DNA from: Egibacteraceae bacterium
Lineage (GTDB): Bacteria; Actinomycetota; Nitriliruptoria; Euzebyales; Egibacteraceae
Assembly: GCA_030446745.1 (NCBI GenBank)
Contig: JAUJMS010000023.1
Coordinates: 1-33,271, forward strand
Direction: 5' to 3'
Length of the DNA stretch: 33,271 bases
The translations under genes were made by a program, and so were the position numbers. Position 1 is the first letter of the stretch. Each line of letters opens with the position of its first letter. This document shows, piece after piece, positions 1-7,837 of the stretch. Under the pieces are notes generated by a model. That model was not told the origin of the DNA and ran no database searches. It saw only the letters and a program-made list of their open reading frames with translations.

Positions 1-310
1 ACCCGTTCGTCGTCAACGCGAGGTCGGTGATCCCGGGAACGCCGGCCAGCCGCGCAACGAGCTCCTCGATGCCACGCCGCAGCAGCGGCTCACCACCCGT
101 GAGGCGCACCTTCGTCACGCCGCAGCGAGCGAAGGCCGCGACGACCCGGGTGATCTCCTCGAACGTCAACAGCTCGTCGCGGTCGAGGAACGCGAAGTCG
201 GCGCCGAACACGTCGCGCGGCATGCAGTACGTGCAGCGGAAGTTGCAGCGGTCGGTCACCGACACGCGCAGGTCCCTCAGCTCCCGCCCGAGCGCGTCGG
301 TCACCGCCAT
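1..310 (-). CDS. moaA: GTP 3',8-cyclase MoaA (N-terminal part, runs off window)
   Basis: Radical-SAM enzyme that starts molybdenum cofactor synthesis by converting GTP to 3',8-cyclo-GTP. Only the first 103 residues lie in the window; the 3' end is beyond base 1. The start of the protein reads [19 protein letters not shown], which holds the CxxxCxxC cluster (C22, C26, C29) that binds the SAM-coordinating 4Fe-4S cluster. It is followed by the LTGGEPLLR segment typical of MoaA. The C-terminal cluster that binds GTP is not visible. The ATG at 310 is preceded, six bases upstream, by TACCCT, so the mRNA is probably leaderless. It is divergent from nothing: the next gene, coaE, lies upstream on the same strand with a 39-nt gap. 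Assignment is firm because both motifs are canonical. Confidence 0.93.
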   Translation of the reverse strand, partial: MAVTDALGRELRDLRVSVTDRCNFRCTYCMPRDVFGADFAFLDRDELLTFEEITRVVAAFARCGVTKVRLTGGEPLLRRGIEELVARLAGVPGITDLALTTNG

Positions 311-316
311 CCGCCC

Positions 317-322
317 AGGGTA
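317..322 (-). promoter_or_regulatory. -10 element of moaA (leaderless)
   Basis: TACCCT on the minus strand ends 6 nt before the moaA ATG. It fits the TANNNT -10 rule with transcription starting at the start codon. No Shine-Dalgarno sequence is present. Confidence 0.5.
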
Positions 323-349
323 GGGCGAGTGCCGACGGTGCGCCCGCGC

Positions 350-988
350 TCAGTCGTTGGGGAGGCGCGCCGCCTCGGCGGCGGCCTTCGCGCGGGCGCG
401 CTCGAGCAGCTCGGCCGCCAGCGCGTCGGTCGCGGCGATGAGCTCGTCGAGGGTGCCGTCGTTCCACAGGACGTGGGTGGCGACGGCGAGCTTGTCCTCC
501 AGCGGCGCCTGCGCGTCGATGCGCGCCTGGGCGTCGGCGTCGGTCATGCCGCGCAGCGTGGCCAGGCGCCGGCGTTGGGTCTCCGGCTGGGTCGCCACGA
601 CGACGATCGCGTCATACCCGCGCTGCGCCCCGGCTTCCACGAGCAGCGGGACGTCGATGACGACGACACCGTCGAAGGCCTGGAGCAGCTCCAGGCGGTC
701 GGCGATCTCGGCGATGACCGGCGGGTGGGTCAGCTCGTTGAGCAGCGCGCGCCGCTCCGGGGCGGCGAAGACGATGCGGCCCAGCGCCGGCCGGTCGACG
801 AAGCCGTCCGGGTCGAGGATCTCGTCGCCGAAGTGCTCGACGACCTTCTTCCAGGTCGGCGTGCCCGGCAGCAGGATCTCGCGCGCGATCGCGTCCGCGT
901 CGACGAGTTCGGCGCCGTGCTCGACGAGGCGCGCCGCGACGGTGGACTTGCCCGACGCGATGCCCCCCGTCAGGCCCACGAGCAGCAT
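350..988 (-). CDS. coaE: Dephospho-CoA kinase
   Basis: Last step of coenzyme A synthesis: phosphorylates the 3'-OH of the ribose of dephospho-CoA with ATP, in the cytoplasm. The 212-residue protein begins MLLVGLTGGIASGKSTVA, containing the P-loop GGIASGKS at residues 8-15. It goes on through the family's DADAIARE (substrate/Mg binding) and VIDVPLLVEAG segments. Length matches single-domain CoaE; mycobacterial CoaE has an extra GrpB-like domain that is absent here. I start it at the ATG at 988, four bases after the rpsA stop; the open frame extends upstream antiparallel-free through rpsA DNA but that part is low-complexity and unlike any CoaE. Co-transcribed with rpsA, the usual actinobacterial arrangement. 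The C-terminal tail is Ala/Arg-rich. Confidence 0.95.
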   Translation of the reverse strand: MLLVGLTGGIASGKSTVAARLVEHGAELVDADAIAREILLPGTPTWKKVVEHFGDEILDPDGFVDRPALGRIVFAAPERRALLNELTHPPVIAEIADRLELLQAFDGVVVIDVPLLVEAGAQRGYDAIVVVATQPETQRRRLATLRGMTDADAQARIDAQAPLEDKLAVATHVLWNDGTLDELIAATDALAAELLERARAKAAAEAARLPND

Positions 989-992
989 GGCC

Positions 993-2567
993 CTACGGTC
1001 CCGACGGCGGCGTGTCCTCGGCCGGCGCGGCGTCGGGCGCGGCGGCGTCGGAGGCGGGCGCATTGTCCTCGACCGGGGTGCCGCCGTCGGTGGCAGACGC
1101 GTTGTCCTCGACCGGGGCGCCGTCGTCGGTGGCGGCTGCCGGCTCGCCGGCGCCGCCCTCGGTCTGGCCCTGCAGGTCGGCGACGACGTCCTCGAGCGAC
1201 AAGCCACCGCCGCCGGCGGACGCCGACTCGGCCCCGGCGTCGCGCTGCTGGAGCGCCGCAGCGAACGCCGCCCCGACGGCGGAGCTCTCCGCGCCCTCGG
1301 TGCTGGTGTCACTCGGGGAGAACGCCGGCTGCTCTTCCTCCAGCTGCGGCTCCTCGCCGTAGCCCGCCTTGACAGCCTGCTTCAGCGACAGCGAGATGCG
1401 CCGACGCGCGTCGTCGATGTCGATGATCTTCACGGTGATCGGGGCGTTGACCTTCACGACCTGCTCGGGCACCTCGACGTGGGCCTCGGCAAGCTCAGAG
1501 ATGTGGATGAGCCCCTCGATGCCCTCCTCGACCTTCACGAAGGCGCCGAACGGCACGAGCTTGGTGACGTTGCCCTCGATGAACTCGCCGACGTAGTGCT
1601 GCCGGGCGAACTGGCGCCACGGGTCCTCCTGCGTCGCCTTGAGCGACAGGCTCACCCGCTCGCGGTCGAGGTCGACGTCGAGGACCTCGACCTCGACTTC
1701 GTGACCGACCTCCACGACCTCACCGGGATGGTCGATGTGCTTCCACGACAGCTCCGAGACGTGCACCAGGCCGTCGACGCCGCCGAGGTCGACGAAGGCG
1801 CCGAAGTTCACGATCGAGCTGACCGTGCCCTTGCGCACCTCGCCCTTCTGCAGCGTCTCGAGGAACTCCTTGCGGAACTCGGACTGGGTCTCCTCGAGGA
1901 ACTTGCGGCGCGACAGCACGACGTTGTTGCGGTTCTTGTCGAGCTCAATGACCTTGCACTCGAGCTCTTTGCCGACGTACGGGTGCAGGTCGCGTACGCG
2001 GCGCATCTCGACCAGCGACGCCGGCAGGAAGCCGCGCAGGCCGATGTCGAGGATGAGCCCGCCCTTGACGACCTCGATGACCGTGCCGGTCACCGTGGAC
2101 TCCTGCGAGTAGATCTGTTCGATCTTGCCCCACGCGCGCTCGTACTGGGCGCGCTTCTTCGACAGGATCAGCCGGCCCTCTTTGTCCTCCTTCTGGAGAA
2201 CCAGCGCCTCGATGAGGTCACCGACCTGGACGACGTCGTGGGGGTTGACGTCGTGCTTGATCGACAGCTCGCGCGAGGGGATGACGCCTTCGGACTTGAA
2301 GCCGATGTCGAGCAGGACCTCGTCGGCGTCGACCTTGACGACCACACCCTCGACGATGTCGCCGTCGTCGAACTCCTTGATGGTGTCCTCGAGGGCGGCG
2401 AGGAACGCCTCCTGCGACCCGAACTCCTCGTCGACGATCTTCTGACCGCGCTCGCGCTCGGTGCTGGGACCGGTGTCGAGCGTGTGCCTCCCCGTCTGCG
2501 TGTCGGGAGCCGGATCGTCCGGCGTGGGGTCGGTCGGCGTCGCGTCGGTCGGCTCGGGGGTCGTCAT
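993..2567 (-). CDS. rpsA: 30S ribosomal protein S1
   Basis: Binds mRNA at the 30S platform and helps initiation. The 524-aa product has four S1 (OB-fold) repeats, roughly at residues 70-140, 155-225, 242-312 and 327-397. The diagnostic actinobacterial stretches are GDIVEGVVVKVDADEVLLD, GLILDIGLRGFLPASLVEMR and IVNFGAFVDLGGVDGLVHVS. The N-terminus (first 40 residues) is Thr/Pro/Asp-rich and the last 115 residues are an acidic, Ala-rich tail with a 13-residue repeat. A frame upstream to 3062 is open, but it lies under the divergent gene; the ATG at 2567 gives the expected start ahead of the conserved FLAALEDTIKEF segment. No strong Shine-Dalgarno is visible. The 195-bp gap to the divergent glycosylase gene should hold its promoter. 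Confidence 0.96.
   Translation of the reverse strand: MTTPEPTDATPTDPTPDDPAPDTQTGRHTLDTGPSTERERGQKIVDEEFGSQEAFLAALEDTIKEFDDGDIVEGVVVKVDADEVLLDIGFKSEGVIPSRELSIKHDVNPHDVVQVGDLIEALVLQKEDKEGRLILSKKRAQYERAWGKIEQIYSQESTVTGTVIEVVKGGLILDIGLRGFLPASLVEMRRVRDLHPYVGKELECKVIELDKNRNNVVLSRRKFLEETQSEFRKEFLETLQKGEVRKGTVSSIVNFGAFVDLGGVDGLVHVSELSWKHIDHPGEVVEVGHEVEVEVLDVDLDRERVSLSLKATQEDPWRQFARQHYVGEFIEGNVTKLVPFGAFVKVEEGIEGLIHISELAEAHVEVPEQVVKVNAPITVKIIDIDDARRRISLSLKQAVKAGYGEEPQLEEEQPAFSPSDTSTEGAESSAVGAAFAAALQQRDAGAESASAGGGGLSLEDVVADLQGQTEGGAGEPAAATDDGAPVEDNASATDGGTPVEDNAPASDAAAPDAAPAEDTPPSGP
1063..1133 (-). repeat. 39-bp tandem repeat in the rpsA tail
   Basis: Two near-identical 32-bp blocks begin at 1063 and 1102 (period 39 bp, 13 residues). 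They encode the repeated peptide G-(A/T)-PVEDNA in the acidic C-terminal tail of S1. In frame and without effect on the S1 domains. Confidence 0.8.
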
Positions 2568-2750
2568 GGGAACGGTCGTCCGGTTTCGTCGGTGGTCTGG
2601 GCTCACCCGCCGCGACGTTCCCGTGCATGGGAAGCGCGCCCGGGCGTCGCGGGGCGTCGGCGGAGTGTCGCGGAGGCCCGCACCCCTGTCAACGCGTGGC
2701 CCGCTGCGTCCGTCCGGCGTCGGCTCGCCGCCGGCCCCCGTCGGTGTTCC

Positions 2751-2756
2751 TACCAT
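2751..2756 (+). promoter_or_regulatory. -10 element of the YcaQ-like gene (leaderless)
   Basis: TACCAT ends 6 nt before the ATG at 2763. Spacing and sequence fit a leaderless actinobacterial promoter and support this start codon. Confidence 0.5.
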
Positions 2757-2762
2757 CCGGGG

Positions 2763-3965
2763 ATGGTGCGATCCGGAGTGTTGTCGGCGGGCGAGGCGCG
2801 CCGCGTCGCGGTCGCGGCGCTCGGGTTGCACGCGCGGCGCCCCGCGGGCGCCGTCGACCGTCGCCATGTGCGCGCCGTGCTGCGGTCCGTCGCGCTGCTG
2901 CAGATCGACTCGGTCAACATCGTGGCGCGGGCGCACTACCTGCCGCTGTTCTCGCGGCTGGGCGCCTACCCGACCGGGCTGCTCGACCGGATGGCGTACC
3001 GCGACCGTGAGCTGTTCGAGTACTGGGGCCACGAGGCGTCGCTGCTGCCCGTCGCCGTCCACCCGCTGTTGCGCTGGCGCATGGCGCGCGCCGCGCGCAG
3101 CGACGCGTGGGGCATCGCCCGCGAGCGCCCTGGCTACGTTGAGGCGGTCCTGGCCGAGGTCGGCGCTCGCGGCCCCGTCGCCGCCGCAGACCTGGAGCCC
3201 CCCCGCACCTCACCGCGACGTGGGACGTGGTGGGACCGCAGCGACGCGAAGCGCGCGCTGGAGATCCTGTTCTGGACCGGCGAGGTGGCCGTTGCCACGC
3301 GCACCGCAGGGTTCGAGCGCCGCTACGACGTTCCCGAGCGCGTGCTGCCGGCGGCCGTGCTCGCCGCACCGACGCCGACCGAGGACGAGGCCCACCGCGC
3401 GCTGCTCGAGCGCGCCGCGCGGTCGCACGGCGTCGGCACCGCCCGCGACCTCGCCGACTACTTCCGCCTGCCGCTCACCGCGTCGCGGGCGCGGCTGGCG
3501 GAGCTCGTCGAGGCCGGGGCGCTGCTCGCGGTCGCGGTCGAGGGCTGGGCCGAGCCCGCCTACCTGCATCCCGCCGTGGCGGTTCCGCGACGGGTCGACG
3601 CGTGCGCCCTGCTCGCGCCGTTCGACCCGCTCGTATGGGAACGCGCGCGCGCCGAGCGGCTGTTCGGCTTCCGCTACCGCATCGAGATCTACGTCCCCGC
3701 AGCCCAGCGTCGCTACGGCTACTACGTGCTGCCGTTCCTGCTCGGCGACCGGCTCGTCGCCCGCGTCGACCTCAAGGCCGACCGTGCCGCCGGGCAGCTG
3801 CGGGTCCTCGGGGCGTGGGCGGAGCCCACCGCCGACCCGGCGCCCACGGCCGCGGCGCTGGCCGGCGAGCTCGCGGCGCTGGCGCGCTGGCTCGAGTTGG
3901 CGGACGTCACCGTCGCGGCGCGCGGCGACTTCGCCCCGTTGCTCGCGCGCGTGGTGGCGTCGTGA
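2763..3965 (+). CDS. YcaQ/AlkX-family winged-helix DNA glycosylase
   Basis: A 400-aa member of the HTH_42 (YcaQ/AlkZ) family. These are DNA glycosylases made of winged-helix domains; E. coli YcaQ (AlkX) unhooks interstrand crosslinks and N-alkyl adducts, and Streptomyces AlkZ gives resistance to azinomycin. Visible marks are LLQIDSVNIVARAHYLP (residues 45-61), including Q47-I48-D49, which fits the QxD catalytic motif described for the YcaQ branch rather than the QxQ of AlkZ. The family signature YWGHEASLLP follows at 87-96, and GTWWDRSDAKRALEILFWTG in the middle. FDPLVWERARAERLFGFRY occurs near the C-terminus. The ATG at 2763 has a TACCAT box 6 nt upstream. The stop overlaps the next gene's GTG start (GTGA), so the two are coupled. 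The family is certain; the substrate is inferred. Confidence 0.88.
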   Translation: MVRSGVLSAGEARRVAVAALGLHARRPAGAVDRRHVRAVLRSVALLQIDSVNIVARAHYLPLFSRLGAYPTGLLDRMAYRDRELFEYWGHEASLLPVAVHPLLRWRMARAARSDAWGIARERPGYVEAVLAEVGARGPVAAADLEPPRTSPRRGTWWDRSDAKRALEILFWTGEVAVATRTAGFERRYDVPERVLPAAVLAAPTPTEDEAHRALLERAARSHGVGTARDLADYFRLPLTASRARLAELVEAGALLAVAVEGWAEPAYLHPAVAVPRRVDACALLAPFDPLVWERARAERLFGFRYRIEIYVPAAQRRYGYYVLPFLLGDRLVARVDLKADRAAGQLRVLGAWAEPTADPAPTAAALAGELAALARWLELADVTVAARGDFAPLLARVVAS

Positions 3966-4942
3966 CTGCGTCCACACCAAGCGGCGCGGCGCCCCGCAGG
4001 CCGGCCGGCTCGCTCGAGGAGCTGGCGCTCTACGAGGACCTGCGCCACGGCAGCATGCGGGCGTTCCGCACGCTGGTCGACCGCCACCACGCGGCGATGG
4101 TCGAGGTGGCGAGCTGGTACGTCGACGACCGCGAGCGTGCGCAGCAGGTCGTCCGCGGCGCGTGGGCCACGGCGCTGGGTGGCCTGGACATGTTCACCTG
4201 GCACTCGACCTTCGCCGCGTGGCTGTACGGCATCGTGATCGACCGCGGTCGCAGCCTCACCACCTCCCGCCACGCCCAGGCGGCGCGGGCGGACCGGGCG
4301 GCCGGCGGCGGGGCGCCGGCCACGGACGGGGCGGCCGCGATCCCGCCGACGTCACCACTGCACCACACGGCCGCCGCTGCCGCGGTGGAGTCGCCGGACG
4401 TCGCCTGGTCGCCGGCGTGGTCGCCGGACGCGTGGGCGGCGCTCGCGGCGGCGCTGCGCGGGCTGCGGCTGCCGGCCCAGGAGGTCGTCCGCCTGCGCGA
4501 CGTCGCCGGATGGGGCGCGCGCGACGCCTGCGACGCCCTCGCGCTCACCGCCGCGGAGGAACGCAGCCTGCTGCTCGAGGGCCGCAGCGCCCTCGCCGAA
4601 ACCGTCGCGGCGGTCGTCGGCGCCCCACCGTGCCCGGACGCCCGGTGCGACACGCCGGCGTCGCTACTGCACGCCGCGGTCGAGGCGACGCTGGACCCGA
4701 CCGCGGAGGAGGCGTTCGTTCGGCACCTCGGCGACTGCCCGGCGTGCACCTGCCGCGTACGGCGCCTGTCGACCGTCGTGGCGCTGCTCGGCATGCTGCC
4801 GCGCGACCGAACCGCCGCCGGCGTTGACCCCAAGCTCGTGGCGACCTTCCGCCGGTGGCGGGTCGCGCGGCGGCTGACGCTGGGGCGGCGGCTGCTACGT
4901 GCGGCGCAGCGCCGCCTGTCGCGCCAAACGCCACGGCGGTAG
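3962..4942 (+). CDS. ECF sigma-like protein with C-terminal ZAS-type zinc finger
   Basis: A 326-aa protein. Residues about 21-100 look like sigma-70 region 2 (helices around AFRTLVDRHH, DDRERAQQVVRGAW and FTWHSTFAAWLYGIVIDRGR). A long Ala/Gly/Pro linker (100-155) follows. Residues 156-215 look like region 4 (LRLPAQEVVRLRDVAGWGA). After these comes a stretch with H255-x3-C259-x2-C262, the pattern of the zinc-binding anti-sigma (ZAS) domain, then a very basic tail (290-326) with no membrane helix. So one chain seems to carry both a sigma and an anti-sigma-like module. Region 2 is divergent: few of the acidic residues expected for core and -10 contacts are present, so real promoter activity is uncertain. 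The GTG start overlaps the glycosylase stop by 4 bases, suggesting a shared role, perhaps a DNA-damage response. It converges on polA with a 10-bp gap and no terminator is visible. Confidence 0.7.
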   Translation: MTASTPSGAAPRRPAGSLEELALYEDLRHGSMRAFRTLVDRHHAAMVEVASWYVDDRERAQQVVRGAWATALGGLDMFTWHSTFAAWLYGIVIDRGRSLTTSRHAQAARADRAAGGGAPATDGAAAIPPTSPLHHTAAAAAVESPDVAWSPAWSPDAWAALAAALRGLRLPAQEVVRLRDVAGWGARDACDALALTAAEERSLLLEGRSALAETVAAVVGAPPCPDARCDTPASLLHAAVEATLDPTAEEAFVRHLGDCPACTCRVRRLSTVVALLGMLPRDRTAAGVDPKLVATFRRWRVARRLTLGRRLLRAAQRRLSRQTPRR

Positions 4943-4952
4943 GGCTGCGCGG

Positions 4953-7634
4953 TCAGTGCTTCTCGGCCGCCGCCCACGACGGCCCGCTGGCGGTGTCCAC
5001 CTCCAGCGGCACGACGAGGTCCGCGACGCCGGCCATCCGCTCGACGAGCAGCGCGCGCAGCTCGTCTTCCTCGCCGGCAGCGGTCTCGCAGACCAGCTCG
5101 TCGTGGACCTGGAGCAGCAGCTGCGACGCCAGCCCGCGCCGCCGCAGTTCGCGGTCGACCGCGACCATGGCGCACTTGATGATGTCGGCCGCGGTGCCCT
5201 GGATCGGCGCGTTGAGCGCCATGCGCTCCGCCATCTCCCGGCGCTGGCGGTTGTCGCTGGTGAGGTCAGGCAGGTAGCGCCGGCGACCGAACAGCGTCGA
5301 GGTCCAGCCGTCGCGGCGCGCCTGCTCGACGACGCCCTGCAGGTACGCGCGCACCTTCGGAAAGCGCGCGAAGTAGGCGTCCATCAGCTCGCGGGCCTCG
5401 TCGGGCGGGATGCCGAGCTGCTGGCCCAGCCCGAACGCGCTCAGCCCGTACGCGAGGCCGTAGGTCATGCCCTTGATGCGGCTGCGCAGGGTGTTGTCGA
5501 CCGCCGACAGCGGCAGGTCCCACACCTTCGCCGCGGTCGACGCATGGATGTCCTCCCCCGACGCGAACGCCTCGACCAGGCCCTCGTCGCCGCTGAGGTG
5601 GGCCATGACCCGCAGCTCGATCTGGCTGTAGTCGGCGACGAGGAGCCCGGTGTAGCCGTCGCCCGGGATGAACGCGCGGCGGATCTCGCGGCCCTGCGCG
5701 GAGCGGATGGGGATGTTCTGCAGGTTCGGGTTCTGCGACGACAGCCGTCCGGTGACGGCGACGGTCTGGTTGAGCTCGGCGTGGATGCGCCCCGTGCCCG
5801 GGTCGACGAGCGGGACGAGCCCGTCGACGTAGGTGCCCTTGAGCTTGGAGACCTCGCGGTACTCCAGCAGCGGGGCGATGATCGGGTGCTCGTCGAGCAG
5901 CGCGGTCAGGGCGGCGGCGTCGGTGGTCCAGCCGGTCTTGATGCGCTTGGTCTTTCGCAGGCCCAGCGTCTCGAACAGCACGACCTGGAGCTGGCGGGGC
6001 GAGTCGAGGCTGAACTCCTCGCCGGCGTAGCCGCAGATCTCGTCGCGCAGGGTGCGCATCCGGTCGCCGAGCGACTCGCCGAGCTCCTCGAGGAACGCGA
6101 CGTCGACGGCGATGCCGGTGCGCTCCATTCGCGCGAGCACCGGCACCAGCGGCAACTCCAGCTCAGCGAGCAGCGGGCGCTGGTCGCGTGCGGCAAGGGC
6201 CTCGTCGAGGACGCCGGCGACCTCGCGCAGCGCCTCGGCGCGCAGGCAGCGCTGCTCCCAGCCGTCGTCGACCGCCAGCGCGAGCTGCCCACTGGCCGCG
6301 TCGGCGTCCGCCTCGGTGCGCAGCGCCTTGGACAGGTACTGCAGCGCGAGCGCCTCGAGGTCGTAGTCGCGCTGCTGCGGCTGCACGAGGTAGGCGGCGA
6401 GTGCCGTGTCGGTGCGGATGCCCGCCACCGGCCAGCCACGCGACGCGGCCGCGTGGAGCAGCGTCTTCGCGTCGTGGACGAGCAGCGGGCGGTCGGGGTC
6501 GGCGAGCAGTCCGCCGAGTGCGTCGAGGTCCTCGCCTGACAGGTCGCCGACCGTCGCGGTGACCGGGTCGGCGTCCGCCGCGGCCAGCGCCACGCCGGCC
6601 AGCCGCAGCCGCGGCAGGCGCCCCTCGACGTGCGGCACGACGGCGACGGGCTCGCTCGCCGGCACGGCGTCGAGCCAGCCCGCGAGCCCACCGGGACCCA
6701 GGCGTCGCGGCGCGGCGGTGAAGCTCGCGGCCTCCTCGGCGGGGCGCCGCGGGGCGAGCACCTGCTCGTTGAGCCGGTCCCACAGGGCGCGGAACTCCAG
6801 CGTCGCGAACAGCCGGCGCACGGCCTCGCCGTCCACGTCGCCCATGCGCAGCGCCGCGACCGGCAGCGGCACCTCGAGGTCGCGCGCCAGCGTCGCGACG
6901 GCGTAGCCGTCGCGCACCGCCTGCTCGTGCTCGGCGAGCAGCACGGGCAGCCGCTTGCCGCCGACCCGGTCGAGGTTGGCGAAGATCCCGTCGAGGTCGC
7001 CGAACTCGTTGAGCAGCTTGGCGGCGGTCTTCTCCCCGACCCCTGGAACGCCGGGGATGTTGTCGCTCGGGTCGCCGCGCAGCGCCGCGAGCATGGCGTA
7101 GCGGTCGGGCGCGACCCCGTAGCGCGCGCGCACCGCGGCGGCGTCCATCAGCACCGTGTCGCTGATGCCGCGGCGCGTGTACAGCACCGTGGTGGCGTCG
7201 TCGACGAGCTGGAAGACGTCACGGTCGCCGCTGACGACGAGGGTGTCCATCCCGTCGCCGCGGGCGAGCGCCGCGTACGTGGCGATGAGGTCGTCGGCCT
7301 CGCAGCCGTCGACGGCGACGTGGGGAATCGCGAGCGTGTCGAGCACCTCGACGATCAGCGGCAGCTGCGAGCGGAAGTCGTCGGGACTCTCGCTTCGGTT
7401 CGCCTTGTACTGCGGGAGGAGCGCCACCCGGTGCGCGGGACGGCCACGGTCGAACGCGACGCCGACGAAGTCGGGGCGGTGCTCGCCGAGCAGCTTCACG
7501 AGCATCGTCGTGAAGCCGTACACCGCGTTGGTGACCTGGCCCGTCGTGGTGCGCAGGTCGTCGGGCAGCGCGAAAAACGCACGGTAGGCCAGGCTGTAGC
7601 CGTCGAGCAGCGCGAGGACGGGACGGTCGCCCAC
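4953..7634 (-). CDS. polA: DNA polymerase I
   Basis: Okazaki-fragment processing and gap-filling polymerase, 893 aa, close to the usual 900. Domains: 5'-3' exonuclease/FEN (about 1-290, with GVPGVGEKTAAKLL helix-hairpin-helix), an inactive 3'-5' exonuclease fold (about 310-480) and the family A polymerase domain (about 510-893). Catalytic motifs: A, DYSQIELR (D668); B, RSRIKGMTYGLAYG (K721, Y725); C, QVHDEL (H844, D845). The proofreading residues are lost: where active enzymes have the DTE motif, this one has VAVVP. Tyr (Y725) sits where E. coli has Phe762, as in other actinobacterial PolA. The GTG at 7634 has a GGGAAGGGA ribosome site 12 nt upstream. Divergent from livK. Confidence 0.96.
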   Translation of the reverse strand: MGDRPVLALLDGYSLAYRAFFALPDDLRTTTGQVTNAVYGFTTMLVKLLGEHRPDFVGVAFDRGRPAHRVALLPQYKANRSESPDDFRSQLPLIVEVLDTLAIPHVAVDGCEADDLIATYAALARGDGMDTLVVSGDRDVFQLVDDATTVLYTRRGISDTVLMDAAAVRARYGVAPDRYAMLAALRGDPSDNIPGVPGVGEKTAAKLLNEFGDLDGIFANLDRVGGKRLPVLLAEHEQAVRDGYAVATLARDLEVPLPVAALRMGDVDGEAVRRLFATLEFRALWDRLNEQVLAPRRPAEEAASFTAAPRRLGPGGLAGWLDAVPASEPVAVVPHVEGRLPRLRLAGVALAAADADPVTATVGDLSGEDLDALGGLLADPDRPLLVHDAKTLLHAAASRGWPVAGIRTDTALAAYLVQPQQRDYDLEALALQYLSKALRTEADADAASGQLALAVDDGWEQRCLRAEALREVAGVLDEALAARDQRPLLAELELPLVPVLARMERTGIAVDVAFLEELGESLGDRMRTLRDEICGYAGEEFSLDSPRQLQVVLFETLGLRKTKRIKTGWTTDAAALTALLDEHPIIAPLLEYREVSKLKGTYVDGLVPLVDPGTGRIHAELNQTVAVTGRLSSQNPNLQNIPIRSAQGREIRRAFIPGDGYTGLLVADYSQIELRVMAHLSGDEGLVEAFASGEDIHASTAAKVWDLPLSAVDNTLRSRIKGMTYGLAYGLSAFGLGQQLGIPPDEARELMDAYFARFPKVRAYLQGVVEQARRDGWTSTLFGRRRYLPDLTSDNRQRREMAERMALNAPIQGTAADIIKCAMVAVDRELRRRGLASQLLLQVHDELVCETAAGEEDELRALLVERMAGVADLVVPLEVDTASGPSWAAAEKH

Positions 7635-7698
7635 GGCCCTGGTCGGTCCCTTCCCCGCCGCCGGCGCGGCGACTCACGACGAAATCGGCGAAACTGTC

Positions 7699-7726
7699 GC
7701 CTGCTACCGCGATCGCAGGCTATCCT
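7699..7726 (+). promoter_or_regulatory. Possible livK promoter/operator
   Basis: TATCCT at 7721-7726 resembles a -10 box. It sits directly after an inverted repeat, GCCTGC-N10-GCAGGC (7699-7720), that could be an operator. No clear -35 hexamer is seen. The region between polA (start 7634) and livK (start 7838) holds no gene. Confidence 0.3.
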
Positions 7727-7837
7727 GCTGCGACTGTAGCCCTGGCCGCCACGGCTCGGGCGGCACTCACCACGTTGCGGCGTCGCCACCCGGCGGCGCG
7801 GCGGCGGGACGTGCGATCCCCGACAGAGGAGATGTAC

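Noticed and set aside
2618-2633. TTCCC-N6-GGGAA inverted repeat upstream of rpsA
   Set aside because: Five-base arms occur often by chance; no promoter is placed relative to it.
357-3965. A 1202-codon plus-strand frame across coaE and rpsA
   Set aside because: Only its last 400 codons match a protein family. The rest is antisense to coaE and rpsA and lacks a plausible start; GC-rich DNA gives long shadow frames.
2461-4827. A 788-codon plus-strand frame over the glycosylase and sigma-like genes
   Set aside because: Arg/Ala/Pro-rich shadow in a different frame from two recognised genes.
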